Source: a virus. From it: a stretch of DNA of 35,274 bases. The translations under genes were made by a program, and so were the position numbers. The stretch is from the IMG/VR virus record IMGVR_UViG_3300042451_000749, positions 1-35,274 of that record; one strand, 5' to 3'. A model generated the notes under the pieces. The model searched no databases, was not told the origin of the DNA, and saw only the letters and a program-made list of their open reading frames with translations. How positions within the stretch are numbered: the first letter of the stretch is position 1; every line of letters starts with the position of its first letter. This document shows positions 25,055 through 32,390 of this stretch, piece by piece.

Positions 25055-26317
25055 TTATCTATATTCTATTCGTTCTCTACCCATACCACCATCTGCTAAA
25101 TTAGGTCTACCAAACCCACCATCTTCAGGATTACCAATTGATGATGCACCACCACCAATAAATCCACCGCCACCACCTGAATATACTGGTGGTTCTGGTT
25201 CTGTGTATGGTGGGTCTCCAACAGGCGTTTCAATTGGTAACTTTGGTAATGATGGTTCATCCGGTGGAGGGGGTGGAATTTCTTTTTCTAATTCCTTTTC
25301 AAACACTAAAGTTTTTTCATCTATTACTTGTTTTTCTATTGTAACAATTTTTCTTTCAGGAGATTTGGTATCTATTAAAATATCAGTCTCATATCTCTGC
25401 ATAACTTTACCAACATCATCTAAACTTTCTTCAAGACCAACTCGTTGTGTAACATCTCTTTTTACATCTAATTGAGTTAAATAAAAATCTACTGATTTTG
25501 CTAATAATAATTTACAACTTTCTTTTATTTCGTTTTTAGATAAATCAAGTTTTGGCCTCGTAGTTAATGGCTTACCATAACTATTACTTCTTATATCAGA
25601 ATTTCTATTGGTAAAATAATATCCAGCTGATTCTATAAATTTAGTATGGATTTTAGCTATCAAAGATTCAAAATCCGTAATTTTGTATTCTGCTCTAAAT
25701 TTATCAAACCATTCTCTTGAATATTTATTTCTTATAAAATCCGATATCGATGTTGGTGTTATTTTATCTAAAAAAACAAATGCGGAGTTTATTAAATCAT
25801 CTCTGAATTGTTGGTTTTGGATAAACATACTATATCGCTTTTCCAATTCAGTATTTGTATATCCAGAATTTTTTATAGGAAATAATCTAACTTCTGTACG
25901 AGATGGTGATATTTCGGAAACCCATAATTTATCTTGCGGTTGTTCACTACCAACTCTTTTATTTAATAAGGTTATTTGTGTTTTAAATATACCATTATCA
26001 TATCCGGCTTCTCTCAATAATCTTTCCACATCTATAAAATATTCAGATGGGAATTGATTTTTTTCAAATAATGTACCTTCTGCTACTAAAAAATAATCTC
26101 TTATATTTTCAGTAGATAATGTTACATATCTAATCAACTTATCATCCTTTTGTGGTAATTGATTATCATTGATATCATATACAATAAATTCAATAGCATC
26201 TTTATCACCAAACCCAAAAAAAGATTGTAGATTTCCTTCCTCAAAAATTTTTCTATCTTTTGAGTTAATTCGGTATCCTTTATAATCTATAATATCTTTA
26301 AACTTCTTTACTGCCAT
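25055..26317 (-). CDS. Baseplate/tail-associated protein with Pro- and Gly-rich C-terminus (420 aa)
   Basis: A soluble protein with an ordered first 310 residues and a low-complexity end. The start MAVKKFKDIIDYKGYRIN is followed by a beta-rich part (AIEFIVYDINDNQL, YVTLSTENIRDYFLV, IFKTQITLLNKRVG) and a helical part (LEKRYSMFIQNQQFRDDLIN onward). The C-terminal 90 residues contain EIPPPPPDEPSLP, then a Gly run (YSGGGGGFIGGGASS) and a GFGRP/GGMGRERIEYR tail, probably a flexible tether. I recognise it only as a type found among baseplate genes of large myoviruses, between the wedge genes and the large tail proteins. It lies 28 nt before the 1746-aa gene, whose N-terminus is also Gly-rich, so the two may sit side by side in the baseplate. 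Function is otherwise unknown. Confidence 0.6.
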   Translation of the reverse strand: MAVKKFKDIIDYKGYRINSKDRKIFEEGNLQSFFGFGDKDAIEFIVYDINDNQLPQKDDKLIRYVTLSTENIRDYFLVAEGTLFEKNQFPSEYFIDVERLLREAGYDNGIFKTQITLLNKRVGSEQPQDKLWVSEISPSRTEVRLFPIKNSGYTNTELEKRYSMFIQNQQFRDDLINSAFVFLDKITPTSISDFIRNKYSREWFDKFRAEYKITDFESLIAKIHTKFIESAGYYFTNRNSDIRSNSYGKPLTTRPKLDLSKNEIKESCKLLLAKSVDFYLTQLDVKRDVTQRVGLEESLDDVGKVMQRYETDILIDTKSPERKIVTIEKQVIDEKTLVFEKELEKEIPPPPPDEPSLPKLPIETPVGDPPYTEPEPPVYSGGGGGFIGGGASSIGNPEDGGFGRPNLADGGMGRERIEYR

Positions 26318-26328
26318 TTTAATTTATT

Positions 26329-27345
26329 TTATCCACCCCATTGGTTTCCTCTTTGTTTTTGTAATGCCACCGGAAGATTAAGTGTACCCACTTCCGATTT
26401 TAAAATAAGATTTCCATTATACTCCGTATCTCCAGTAAATCCAAATCCGGCGTTTGGTTTATATCCATCAACCTTTTTATCGATTGTAGATACTTTAACG
26501 CCTTTATTTTCACCGGGTTTTAGAGTAAGTGGTGGTATTGGGTTGAATATACCGGCAATTGCACCATCTTGTGAAAATGTAATAGTAACGGGCTTTTTTG
26601 TAAAATTTGCAATCCTTAATTCAGGACCATTAACCCAAGTTCCCCTACCATCATCTTTTGCTCTACCTCTAAATGTTAAATCAGGATATTGTTTATCAGA
26701 AATATTTGCCACTTTAGCAGCAAAGTCATCAGATACTTTAAATCCTTCTTGTATTTTAGCAGCTTTACCAAATAATTCTTCTCTCAACTGGTCTACCTGC
26801 TTTTCTAATGTTTGATTTCTTGCAAATAAAGAAACTCTTTGAATTGATTCAGCGGTTGCTTTTTGTATTGAATTTTGAAGTTCAACTATTGTACCAGTAA
26901 CTTTAGCATTGGCTTGTTGTGTTTGGTTTTCGGCCGTTGCAACAACTAAATCTTTTCCATCAATTTGAACTATTAAACTTTGAGTAACTATTTCTAACTC
27001 TGTTACTTTTGCTCTTAAATCTAATATATCCGCATTTAATTGTGTTATTATAATATCTCTATTAGCAATTTCAACTAATGCTGCATCATAGATTGTTTTT
27101 AGAACCATTTCAGGTAAAACTGGAGCCTCTACTGGAATTAATTCTATAATTGTAGTATCTATGGATTTTAATAATTCCGATTCTTTGTATTTCGGTCTTG
27201 ATAATTTTCCAGAAACGATACCATCTTCCTCAACAGAACCACTAAACACATGGACACCAAACGAGTTTTTAGTGGTAAGTGCCAATGAACCACTAACTAA
27301 AATCTGCCCAACTTTTTTTTCGTTTTTTAATCCTGTTTTTACCAT
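26329..27345 (-). CDS. Coiled-coil tail protein with C-terminal beta domain (338 aa)
   Basis: The N-terminus (1-60) includes GQILVSGSLALTT and a VHVFSGSV strand pair. Residues of about 85-205 are an uninterrupted heptad-patterned coiled coil (ITQLNADILDLRAKVTELE, then ATAENQTQQANAK, then NQTLEKQVDQLREELFGKAA). Residues of about 225-335 form a beta-sandwich-like domain (LRIANFTKKPVTITF, PPLTLKPGENKGVKV, GNLILKSEVGTLNL). The architecture of head, long rod and sandwich is that of a short fibre or spacer, probably trimeric. No homologue is recognised by name. It begins 2 nt after the DNRLRE-like gene ends and is followed after 11 nt by the 420-aa gene, so it is expressed in the baseplate operon. 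A role as a connector or short tail fibre is inference. Confidence 0.6.
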   Translation of the reverse strand: MVKTGLKNEKKVGQILVSGSLALTTKNSFGVHVFSGSVEEDGIVSGKLSRPKYKESELLKSIDTTIIELIPVEAPVLPEMVLKTIYDAALVEIANRDIIITQLNADILDLRAKVTELEIVTQSLIVQIDGKDLVVATAENQTQQANAKVTGTIVELQNSIQKATAESIQRVSLFARNQTLEKQVDQLREELFGKAAKIQEGFKVSDDFAAKVANISDKQYPDLTFRGRAKDDGRGTWVNGPELRIANFTKKPVTITFSQDGAIAGIFNPIPPLTLKPGENKGVKVSTIDKKVDGYKPNAGFGFTGDTEYNGNLILKSEVGTLNLPVALQKQRGNQWGG

Positions 27346-27347
27346 TT

Positions 27348-28418
27348 TTAATCTTTTACAACATTGAAAGTTAATTCATTATCAAAATATTGAACATCAC
27401 CATCGTTATCAATTTTAAATTCAATCTTATAAACTCGTCCAGCTTCCCAATTTGAAAGATTTAGTTTTATATAATTTCCATTAGAATCACAATTTAATTT
27501 TGAGTAATTACTAAATGGTATTATAATATCATCGGAAGCAAAATCTTTAATTTGGTAGTATGATGTTTGTGGTAAATATTTTATATCAGTATATGCAAAT
27601 GTATTTGTAAAAGTTTTTAAAGGATATAACTCTCTAGCAAATATTCTCATAGTTGGAGTTGTTTCTGCTTTATATTCTTTTTTCAAATTAGTAATTCCTA
27701 CTTTAATATCAGATGCTACTAATTGAGTTAATGAGCCCGTTATGAAAGATTGGTCATCCCAACCAATTCTAATTTTTGGTTGATATATTGTATTTGTTTC
27801 TTTACTAAATAATTTTATAACACCATAATCCTGTGTATTATTTTCTAATGTATCATCAAATTTAATTATTAATCCATCGTTTGGTATAGAACCACTCATC
27901 CAACTTCTTAGTAATGGTTTTACATTCATTTCTAAATCGGCTGTTTGGTATTGGAAATCCTGAGTTATGCTTGTGGTTGTCCACCAAGTACCACCTTGTC
28001 CATTATTTGGATTACTATCACTATTAGGTGCTAACCCATTCTGCAACCAATCTAATTTAGTATCACCTTCTCTATAATTCCAAGTTACACCTTGAGTTGA
28101 TACATTATCAAATCGGGTACCAGTACCCATTTGCCAACTTTGAGATATTGGATACGCATATAATGTATATTCCAGTGGTAATTCTTCACTCTTTGTTTCT
28201 TTTAATATAAGAGTAGCTTCTTCTAACTTAATACTATTATTCACCAACGAGGAAGATAAGAATCCTACTTCAAATTTTAAAAGAGCACGTGACACATCTT
28301 TAATATTACCATAGTAAATTTTACTGATTTCTAATATTTCATCCAAACCGGTATTTTGATTTGGTTGTTGTAAATATATCGATGCATCTTTTGATGCTGT
28401 TAGGAAATAGTATGCCAT
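27348..28418 (-). CDS. DNRLRE/CBM96-like virion protein (356 aa)
   Basis: The first 220 residues resemble the DNRLRE/carbohydrate-binding family found in surface proteins: an opening strand with ASKDASIYL, an NTGLDEILEI element, SRALLKFEVGFL, an A-x-L-x-L strand (EATLILKET), SQSWQMGTG with VTWNYREG, and a terminal DGLIIKFDD. The VTWNYR element and the R-x-L-L-x-F strand are diagnostic of that group. Residues 230-356 form a second, beta-rich part. The start codon overlaps the stop of the gp6-like gene as TAATG, so the two are probably made in fixed ratio. Location next to gp6 suggests a baseplate-periphery protein, possibly one that contacts glycans on the cell. Sugar binding is inferred from the family and is not certain. 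Confidence 0.65.
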   Translation of the reverse strand: MAYYFLTASKDASIYLQQPNQNTGLDEILEISKIYYGNIKDVSRALLKFEVGFLSSSLVNNSIKLEEATLILKETKSEELPLEYTLYAYPISQSWQMGTGTRFDNVSTQGVTWNYREGDTKLDWLQNGLAPNSDSNPNNGQGGTWWTTTSITQDFQYQTADLEMNVKPLLRSWMSGSIPNDGLIIKFDDTLENNTQDYGVIKLFSKETNTIYQPKIRIGWDDQSFITGSLTQLVASDIKVGITNLKKEYKAETTPTMRIFARELYPLKTFTNTFAYTDIKYLPQTSYYQIKDFASDDIIIPFSNYSKLNCDSNGNYIKLNLSNWEAGRVYKIEFKIDNDGDVQYFDNELTFNVVKD

Positions 28419-30454
28419 TATCTTACTCTGCCTTTTATGTCCGAATCCGGATATTTAATTTCAAAAACCGATGGGTCTAAAGATGGATATACAATCTTAG
28501 CTTTAGTTGCCGCTTCTATATTATATGAATTTGGTGAATATTTTCCACCACATTTATTTGTTATTTTAAGTATAGGAACAGATGATACTCCCTCAACATT
28601 AGCTATTAACAATTCAACTTCACTTAAATTAATAGTTTGATTAAATGTCCAATTATCTACACTAAAATATTGTTTCAATTCATCTATACAACGTGTAACA
28701 ATCTCACTCTTATTATAATTTCCAAATGTAATTATTTCAAATTCAATTCCGATATTAATTACAAATCCATCTAACATATTAATTCCATCAGTTAGTAACC
28801 TATATTCATTCATATAAGTTTTTAAATTCTCTTTAACACCTCTACTCAATCCAGTTAAATGCCCATTAACATTATATCCTAACAAATATAAATTAATAGC
28901 AAATGGATTATTTTTTTCATTTTCATTTGATGTCTTACCAATTAAAAATCTAGTTATATCTTGCTTTACAGATTGTTCATTTGGTTCTTCACTATCAGGT
29001 TTATTTACAAAACTCATAACCAAATCGGTGAATTCTTGTAGGTGATTTGGGGATGCTAATATAGATGCAGGTGAATTGTTATCCAATGTTCCATCCGCTA
29101 CTGCAAATGCTTTGGCAACTGCTCCAAATTTAGAAGGCATTGATAAAGCTCTTACTTGGTAATCATTTGCAGTTACTGCTCTATTTTGAGAACCAAAATT
29201 TGCTAATGAATTTTGTCTTATTTCTTCTAAGCTTTCAGTACCTCTACCACCTGTACCAGGTATTTCATTATCAATAGCTACTGAATTTTTTATTTGAGAG
29301 TATATATTAAAATCCACTGCATTGAATGTATCGATATCTTCTTCAAATTCGATAGTATTGATTTTTGTTAATTCCCCAACAGCAATATTTGATTCCACAC
29401 CACCACCTACCATATACTTTACAATCATAGTAGTATTTGATGGAGATGTTCCGTATGACTTTGTTTTTAAGAAGTTTGTTGGGTCAAATGATTCTTCTAA
29501 TCTACTAATAGAATTTGGTAATCCTAACCCCACATTTTTAAGATTTGGAATTAATTGTTCATCCGATGCCGATGAATCACCAGCACCAAACTGAATACTA
29601 GTTGTATTGTTTTGATTTACCTTTGTTACAAATCGTCTTGCAGTTTTTATTGTTTTTAAAATAAATGGTACAGTTGATTTAAATTGATATAAATCAGGAT
29701 CGTTTATTTCGGTGTTTGGAGTATCTACAAAAACCATTTCTTGTCCAAGATATGGAACTTCATACCACTTATTACCATTTGAATCCCTAACATCATAAAT
29801 TTGAATTACATTAGTTTCATCCAAATCAATTTTTTGAAAAGGAACATAGTTTGTAAAATTTACTTCTTTTTCTCTTAATTCACCAGATAATGCTTGTACA
29901 TATTTTTTAACCAAATAAAACAAAGGTTCTCCAGTATTTGCATCTCTTTGATATATTGATATTTCTCTACCAATTTCATCTGAAAAATCAACTATATCGA
30001 TAGTTCTAAAAACAATATTATTGTTTGTCGAATTACTTAGTAATCCCTCTTTTATTCTTAGATAAAATTTTTCATCTGGTTTGTTATTAATACCAACTCC
30101 AATAGATGGTACTAATTGATATACACTTAATGTAGTTATTGCAGGAGATGTTACTTTTGGTTTGTATCCTAAATATTGAGCTAACGCTAATACACTTTGA
30201 GGGTCTTCCGCATAAGTCATTAAGGATTCCTTCAACGTATCATCAATATAATATGATAAAGAATCACCTATATATGATGCCATTTCTATAAACATCATAC
30301 CCGGTGATGATTCATTAAAATCAGAATATGTTTTGGGGAAATAAGTTTTTGCAAATTCAATTAAATTACCTCTAAATGATGCAAAATCTTTATTAAGATA
30401 TTTTATATCTTTTCCTTTATTTTTAAAATTTCTATTTGTTATTGTTATTGACAT
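28418..30454 (-). CDS. gp6: Baseplate wedge protein, T4 gp6-like (baseplate J family)
   Basis: A 678-aa protein close in length to T4 gp6 (660 aa). The N-terminal part (residues 16-80) is highly typical: IKYLNKDFASFRGNLIEFAK, TYFPKTYSDFNESSPGMMFIE, MASYIGDSLSYYIDD, then LALAQYLGYKP (about 89-99). The middle contains a beta domain with TSIQFGAGD (about 276-284), GGGVESN (about 341-347) and the conserved ESLEEIRQNSLANFGSQNRAV (about 398-418), which is a hallmark of gp6/J-like wedge proteins. The C-terminal part is the dimerisation/core bundle region. gp6 dimers form the inner ring of the baseplate. It follows gp25 after 11 nt, the gene pairing expected for this complex. No anomalies seen. Confidence 0.93.
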   Translation of the reverse strand: MSITITNRNFKNKGKDIKYLNKDFASFRGNLIEFAKTYFPKTYSDFNESSPGMMFIEMASYIGDSLSYYIDDTLKESLMTYAEDPQSVLALAQYLGYKPKVTSPAITTLSVYQLVPSIGVGINNKPDEKFYLRIKEGLLSNSTNNNIVFRTIDIVDFSDEIGREISIYQRDANTGEPLFYLVKKYVQALSGELREKEVNFTNYVPFQKIDLDETNVIQIYDVRDSNGNKWYEVPYLGQEMVFVDTPNTEINDPDLYQFKSTVPFILKTIKTARRFVTKVNQNNTTSIQFGAGDSSASDEQLIPNLKNVGLGLPNSISRLEESFDPTNFLKTKSYGTSPSNTTMIVKYMVGGGVESNIAVGELTKINTIEFEEDIDTFNAVDFNIYSQIKNSVAIDNEIPGTGGRGTESLEEIRQNSLANFGSQNRAVTANDYQVRALSMPSKFGAVAKAFAVADGTLDNNSPASILASPNHLQEFTDLVMSFVNKPDSEEPNEQSVKQDITRFLIGKTSNENEKNNPFAINLYLLGYNVNGHLTGLSRGVKENLKTYMNEYRLLTDGINMLDGFVINIGIEFEIITFGNYNKSEIVTRCIDELKQYFSVDNWTFNQTINLSEVELLIANVEGVSSVPILKITNKCGGKYSPNSYNIEAATKAKIVYPSLDPSVFEIKYPDSDIKGRVR

Positions 30455-30465
30455 ATTCTATATTA

Positions 30466-30894
30466 TTATGCGCCCAAATTAAAAGTTACAGTATTCAATT
30501 CCGGATTTCCAAAAATACTAAAATCAATTGATATCTTTACTGTGTTTGTATCTTTATCAAAATCTGATGCTTCTACATTAATTGTTTCAACAGTTATATA
30601 AGGTAACCAATTTGTTATGGCTTCGTTTATAGTTTCTTCTATTTTTTCAGCCAAAGTATCATCATTAAAATCAAAAAGTAATTCTTGCAGTCCACTTCCA
30701 AAATTAGGTTGCATCACTCTTTCACCTTTTTTTGTTAATAATAAATTTCTAATATTAGAACTAGCTTGCTCAATTGTTTTAAAACTTTGATTAAATGCAG
30801 TATTACCAATTTGAATTGGCAAGGTTATACCTATCGCAAAATCATCAAATTTTTTCGTATCTTGTACTAACTTCTGTCCTAATACAATTGCCAT
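30466..30894 (-). CDS. gp25: Baseplate wedge protein gp25
   Basis: A 142-aa protein of the GPW/gp25 family at the expected length. Visible landmarks are LPIQIGNTAFNQSFKTIEQA (25-44), IRNLLLTKKGERVMQPNFGS (48-67), GLQELLFDFND, and a C-terminal strand pair (TVKISIDFSIF, TVTFNL). The GERVMQPNFGSGL core is the family signature. gp25 clamps the sheath-initiating end of the baseplate wedge to gp6 and gp53-type proteins and is kept in nearly all contractile injection machines. It starts 2 nt after the preceding gene and ends 11 nt before the gp6-like gene. No lysozyme activity is expected despite the old name. Confidence 0.95.
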   Translation of the reverse strand: MAIVLGQKLVQDTKKFDDFAIGITLPIQIGNTAFNQSFKTIEQASSNIRNLLLTKKGERVMQPNFGSGLQELLFDFNDDTLAEKIEETINEAITNWLPYITVETINVEASDFDKDTNTVKISIDFSIFGNPELNTVTFNLGA

Positions 30895-30896
30895 TG

Positions 30897-31394
30897 TTAC
30901 TTCTTAAATCTTTTTACTAATTCAGAATAATCTCTGTTAAAAGCCTTATCTAATTCAGCCACTCCGGTATTTACACCCAATCCGGTTGGTTGAGGTCCTC
31001 TTGCCAAATCACCATAACCCATTTTTTCAGCAATTGCCGTTTTACCTACAATAGAACCCATGTCACCTTGTCCAAAATTCATTGTTCTAAACCCACTATC
31101 TCCTTGTGGAATTCCACCGCGTGTTTCATTAAGGATTTGATTAATTATTGGGTTTTTACTGAATTGTTTTTGTGGTACTAAGTTATTAGATACCGATTCT
31201 TCAATAAGCTCATCATCTAACATAGCTTTAGCCATTGATAATCCAGTAGTTTTTTCTTTAGCAGGTTGTTTACCCTCTGCTAACATTTTTTTCATCTCAG
31301 CCTTCACACCTTCCTTAATTAAAGCAGGTAATTGTTCTTTAAGTTCCTCTTTAATAAGAATCTGAATGGCTTTTAATAATTTGTCCGTATTCAT
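30897..31394 (-). CDS. Small helical virion-associated protein (165 aa)
   Basis: An amphipathic, charged protein. Residues 1-45 form a strong helix (TDKLLKAIQILIKEELKEQL, LIKEGVKAEMKKML). The middle is polar and Gly-rich (around 90-140, including RGGIPQGDSGFRTMNFGQGD). The end is a short helix (AELDKAFNRDYSELVKRFKK). This three-part layout, with an N-terminal helix, a disordered linker and a terminal NRDYSELVKRF motif, suggests a linker or chaperone binding two partners through its ends. I do not know a named family. It sits between the M15-type peptidase and gp25, with a candidate late box 21 nt upstream in a 50-nt gap, and is followed after 2 nt by gp25, so it is likely part of the baseplate operon. 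Confidence 0.6.
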   Translation of the reverse strand: MNTDKLLKAIQILIKEELKEQLPALIKEGVKAEMKKMLAEGKQPAKEKTTGLSMAKAMLDDELIEESVSNNLVPQKQFSKNPIINQILNETRGGIPQGDSGFRTMNFGQGDMGSIVGKTAIAEKMGYGDLARGPQPTGLGVNTGVAELDKAFNRDYSELVKRFKK

Positions 31395-31415
31395 ACTTTA
31401 TTATTTGTTATGTTT

Positions 31416-31423
31416 ATAAATAT
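31416..31423 (-). promoter_or_regulatory. Candidate late promoter box (ATATTTAT) before the 165-aa/gp25/gp6 operon
   Basis: The minus strand reads TCAAATATTTATAAACA, 21 nt before the start. It is the only box in the spike/baseplate block and would drive the downstream wedge genes, which have gaps of 0-11 nt. Confidence 0.5.
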
Positions 31424-31444
31424 TTGAATTGTTATTTTTGGGAT

Positions 31445-32389
31445 TTATTCATAGATAGATACGTGCATAGGGTCAAAGTTTCTTAACCAAGTCATACCTT
31501 TTGATTTAAAAATTTCTGCAACTTTTAAAAATCCCCTATCAAATTCATCAAAATCTCGCTTCTTAACCTTACCAACATAAATACCATCATCACCAAATTT
31601 ATACCCATACGGATATTTTATAGTATTCATATCTATCGCAGTTCCCCAAGCATGATTGGATAAACGGGTACCTCCAGTAACATTTCGTACAGCAAGCCCA
31701 CCTGCACAATTTTCAATATATTTTTGCAAACCTTGTTTTTTTATTTCATTAATTGCGGGCTGAACTATTGCTGCAAGGTCTTTATGTACTGTTATTTTTT
31801 TATCACCACTTTTTGTTGGAAATAATATTTGTGTACAATTTTGTTTTATGTACGCTGGATTTTGTTTATACCAAGTTCTAGACCCCTCCGTACTTGATAC
31901 TTCAAAATTTGGAGAAGGTCCTTCACCTAAAGCTGGCCAAAGTCCATTTCCAACTTTTTTATATAAAGCAGCATCACCTCCACCTCCACCTCCACCTCCA
32001 CCAGTACGAGTACCACCTGTATTAGTATCGTTTGTTAATTCTTTTTGTAGTTGTATAACTTCTGTTGGACTTTTTGGTGTACCAACCTCATCTTCATCAT
32101 TAAATTCGGATTCATAAATTTGGGCAGTCTTTGGATATTCTACAAGTATATCAGTTTGTATCGCCTTTGCTTCTTCCTCATCATCAGGTAAAAATTCATC
32201 TACCGATGGTTTCGCAAGTTGGACAGTATAACCAGACCAATTAGATATACCAGGACCTGGCGTATTTAATGGTGGGTATGTAGATACTGTATTTACAATA
32301 CCACTAACCGTATTTAGATGTTGTTGAGCATATCGTATAAACTCATCAATCAGTAGCTTATGATTTTTGGTTGGTTGTATAGCTCCCAT
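31445..32389 (-). CDS. M15-type cell-wall peptidase on a virion protein (L-Ala-D-Glu peptidase-like, 314 aa)
   Basis: The C-terminal half (about 195-314) is a zinc peptidase domain of the M15C kind: RLSNHAWGTAIDMN (242-255) supplies His246 and Asp253, and FDPMHVSIY (305-313) supplies Asp306 and His309. Such enzymes cut peptidoglycan cross-links. The N-terminal part (1-90) is a virion-type helical domain followed by an acidic linker with EFNDEDEVGTPK (95-106) and a Gly run (129-138) encoded by a repeated ACCTCC tract. With the neighbouring 424-aa gene it places two different wall peptidases in the baseplate block, in the place where T4 has the gp5 lysozyme. The role would be local wall digestion during infection. 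It could instead act in lysis, but no holin lies nearby. It begins 1 nt after the 424-aa gene ends. Confidence 0.8.
   Translation of the reverse strand: MGAIQPTKNHKLLIDEFIRYAQQHLNTVSGIVNTVSTYPPLNTPGPGISNWSGYTVQLAKPSVDEFLPDDEEEAKAIQTDILVEYPKTAQIYESEFNDEDEVGTPKSPTEVIQLQKELTNDTNTGGTRTGGGGGGGGGDAALYKKVGNGLWPALGEGPSPNFEVSSTEGSRTWYKQNPAYIKQNCTQILFPTKSGDKKITVHKDLAAIVQPAINEIKKQGLQKYIENCAGGLAVRNVTGGTRLSNHAWGTAIDMNTIKYPYGYKFGDDGIYVGKVKKRDFDEFDRGFLKVAEIFKSKGMTWLRNFDPMHVSIYE
31976..32002. repeat. ACCTCC tandem repeat encoding a poly-Gly linker
   Basis: The plus strand has 4.5 perfect copies of ACCTCC, read on the minus strand as GGT/GGA glycine codons. It separates the virion part from the peptidase domain. 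Perfect short repeats slip during replication, so linker length may vary between isolates. Confidence 0.8.
32085..32105 (-). repeat. Linker repeat copy 1 (FNDEDEVG-encoding), shared with the adjacent peptidase gene
   Basis: A 21-nt stretch identical to 33067-33087, within a longer region of near identity. It encodes the Asp/Glu-rich linker that precedes the peptidase part. The two genes otherwise have different sequences. Confidence 0.75.
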
Positions 32390-32390
32390 A

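Noticed and set aside
31976-32002. Short repeat tract as a CRISPR-like array
   Set aside because: Units are 6 bp without spacers and encode an in-frame glycine linker.
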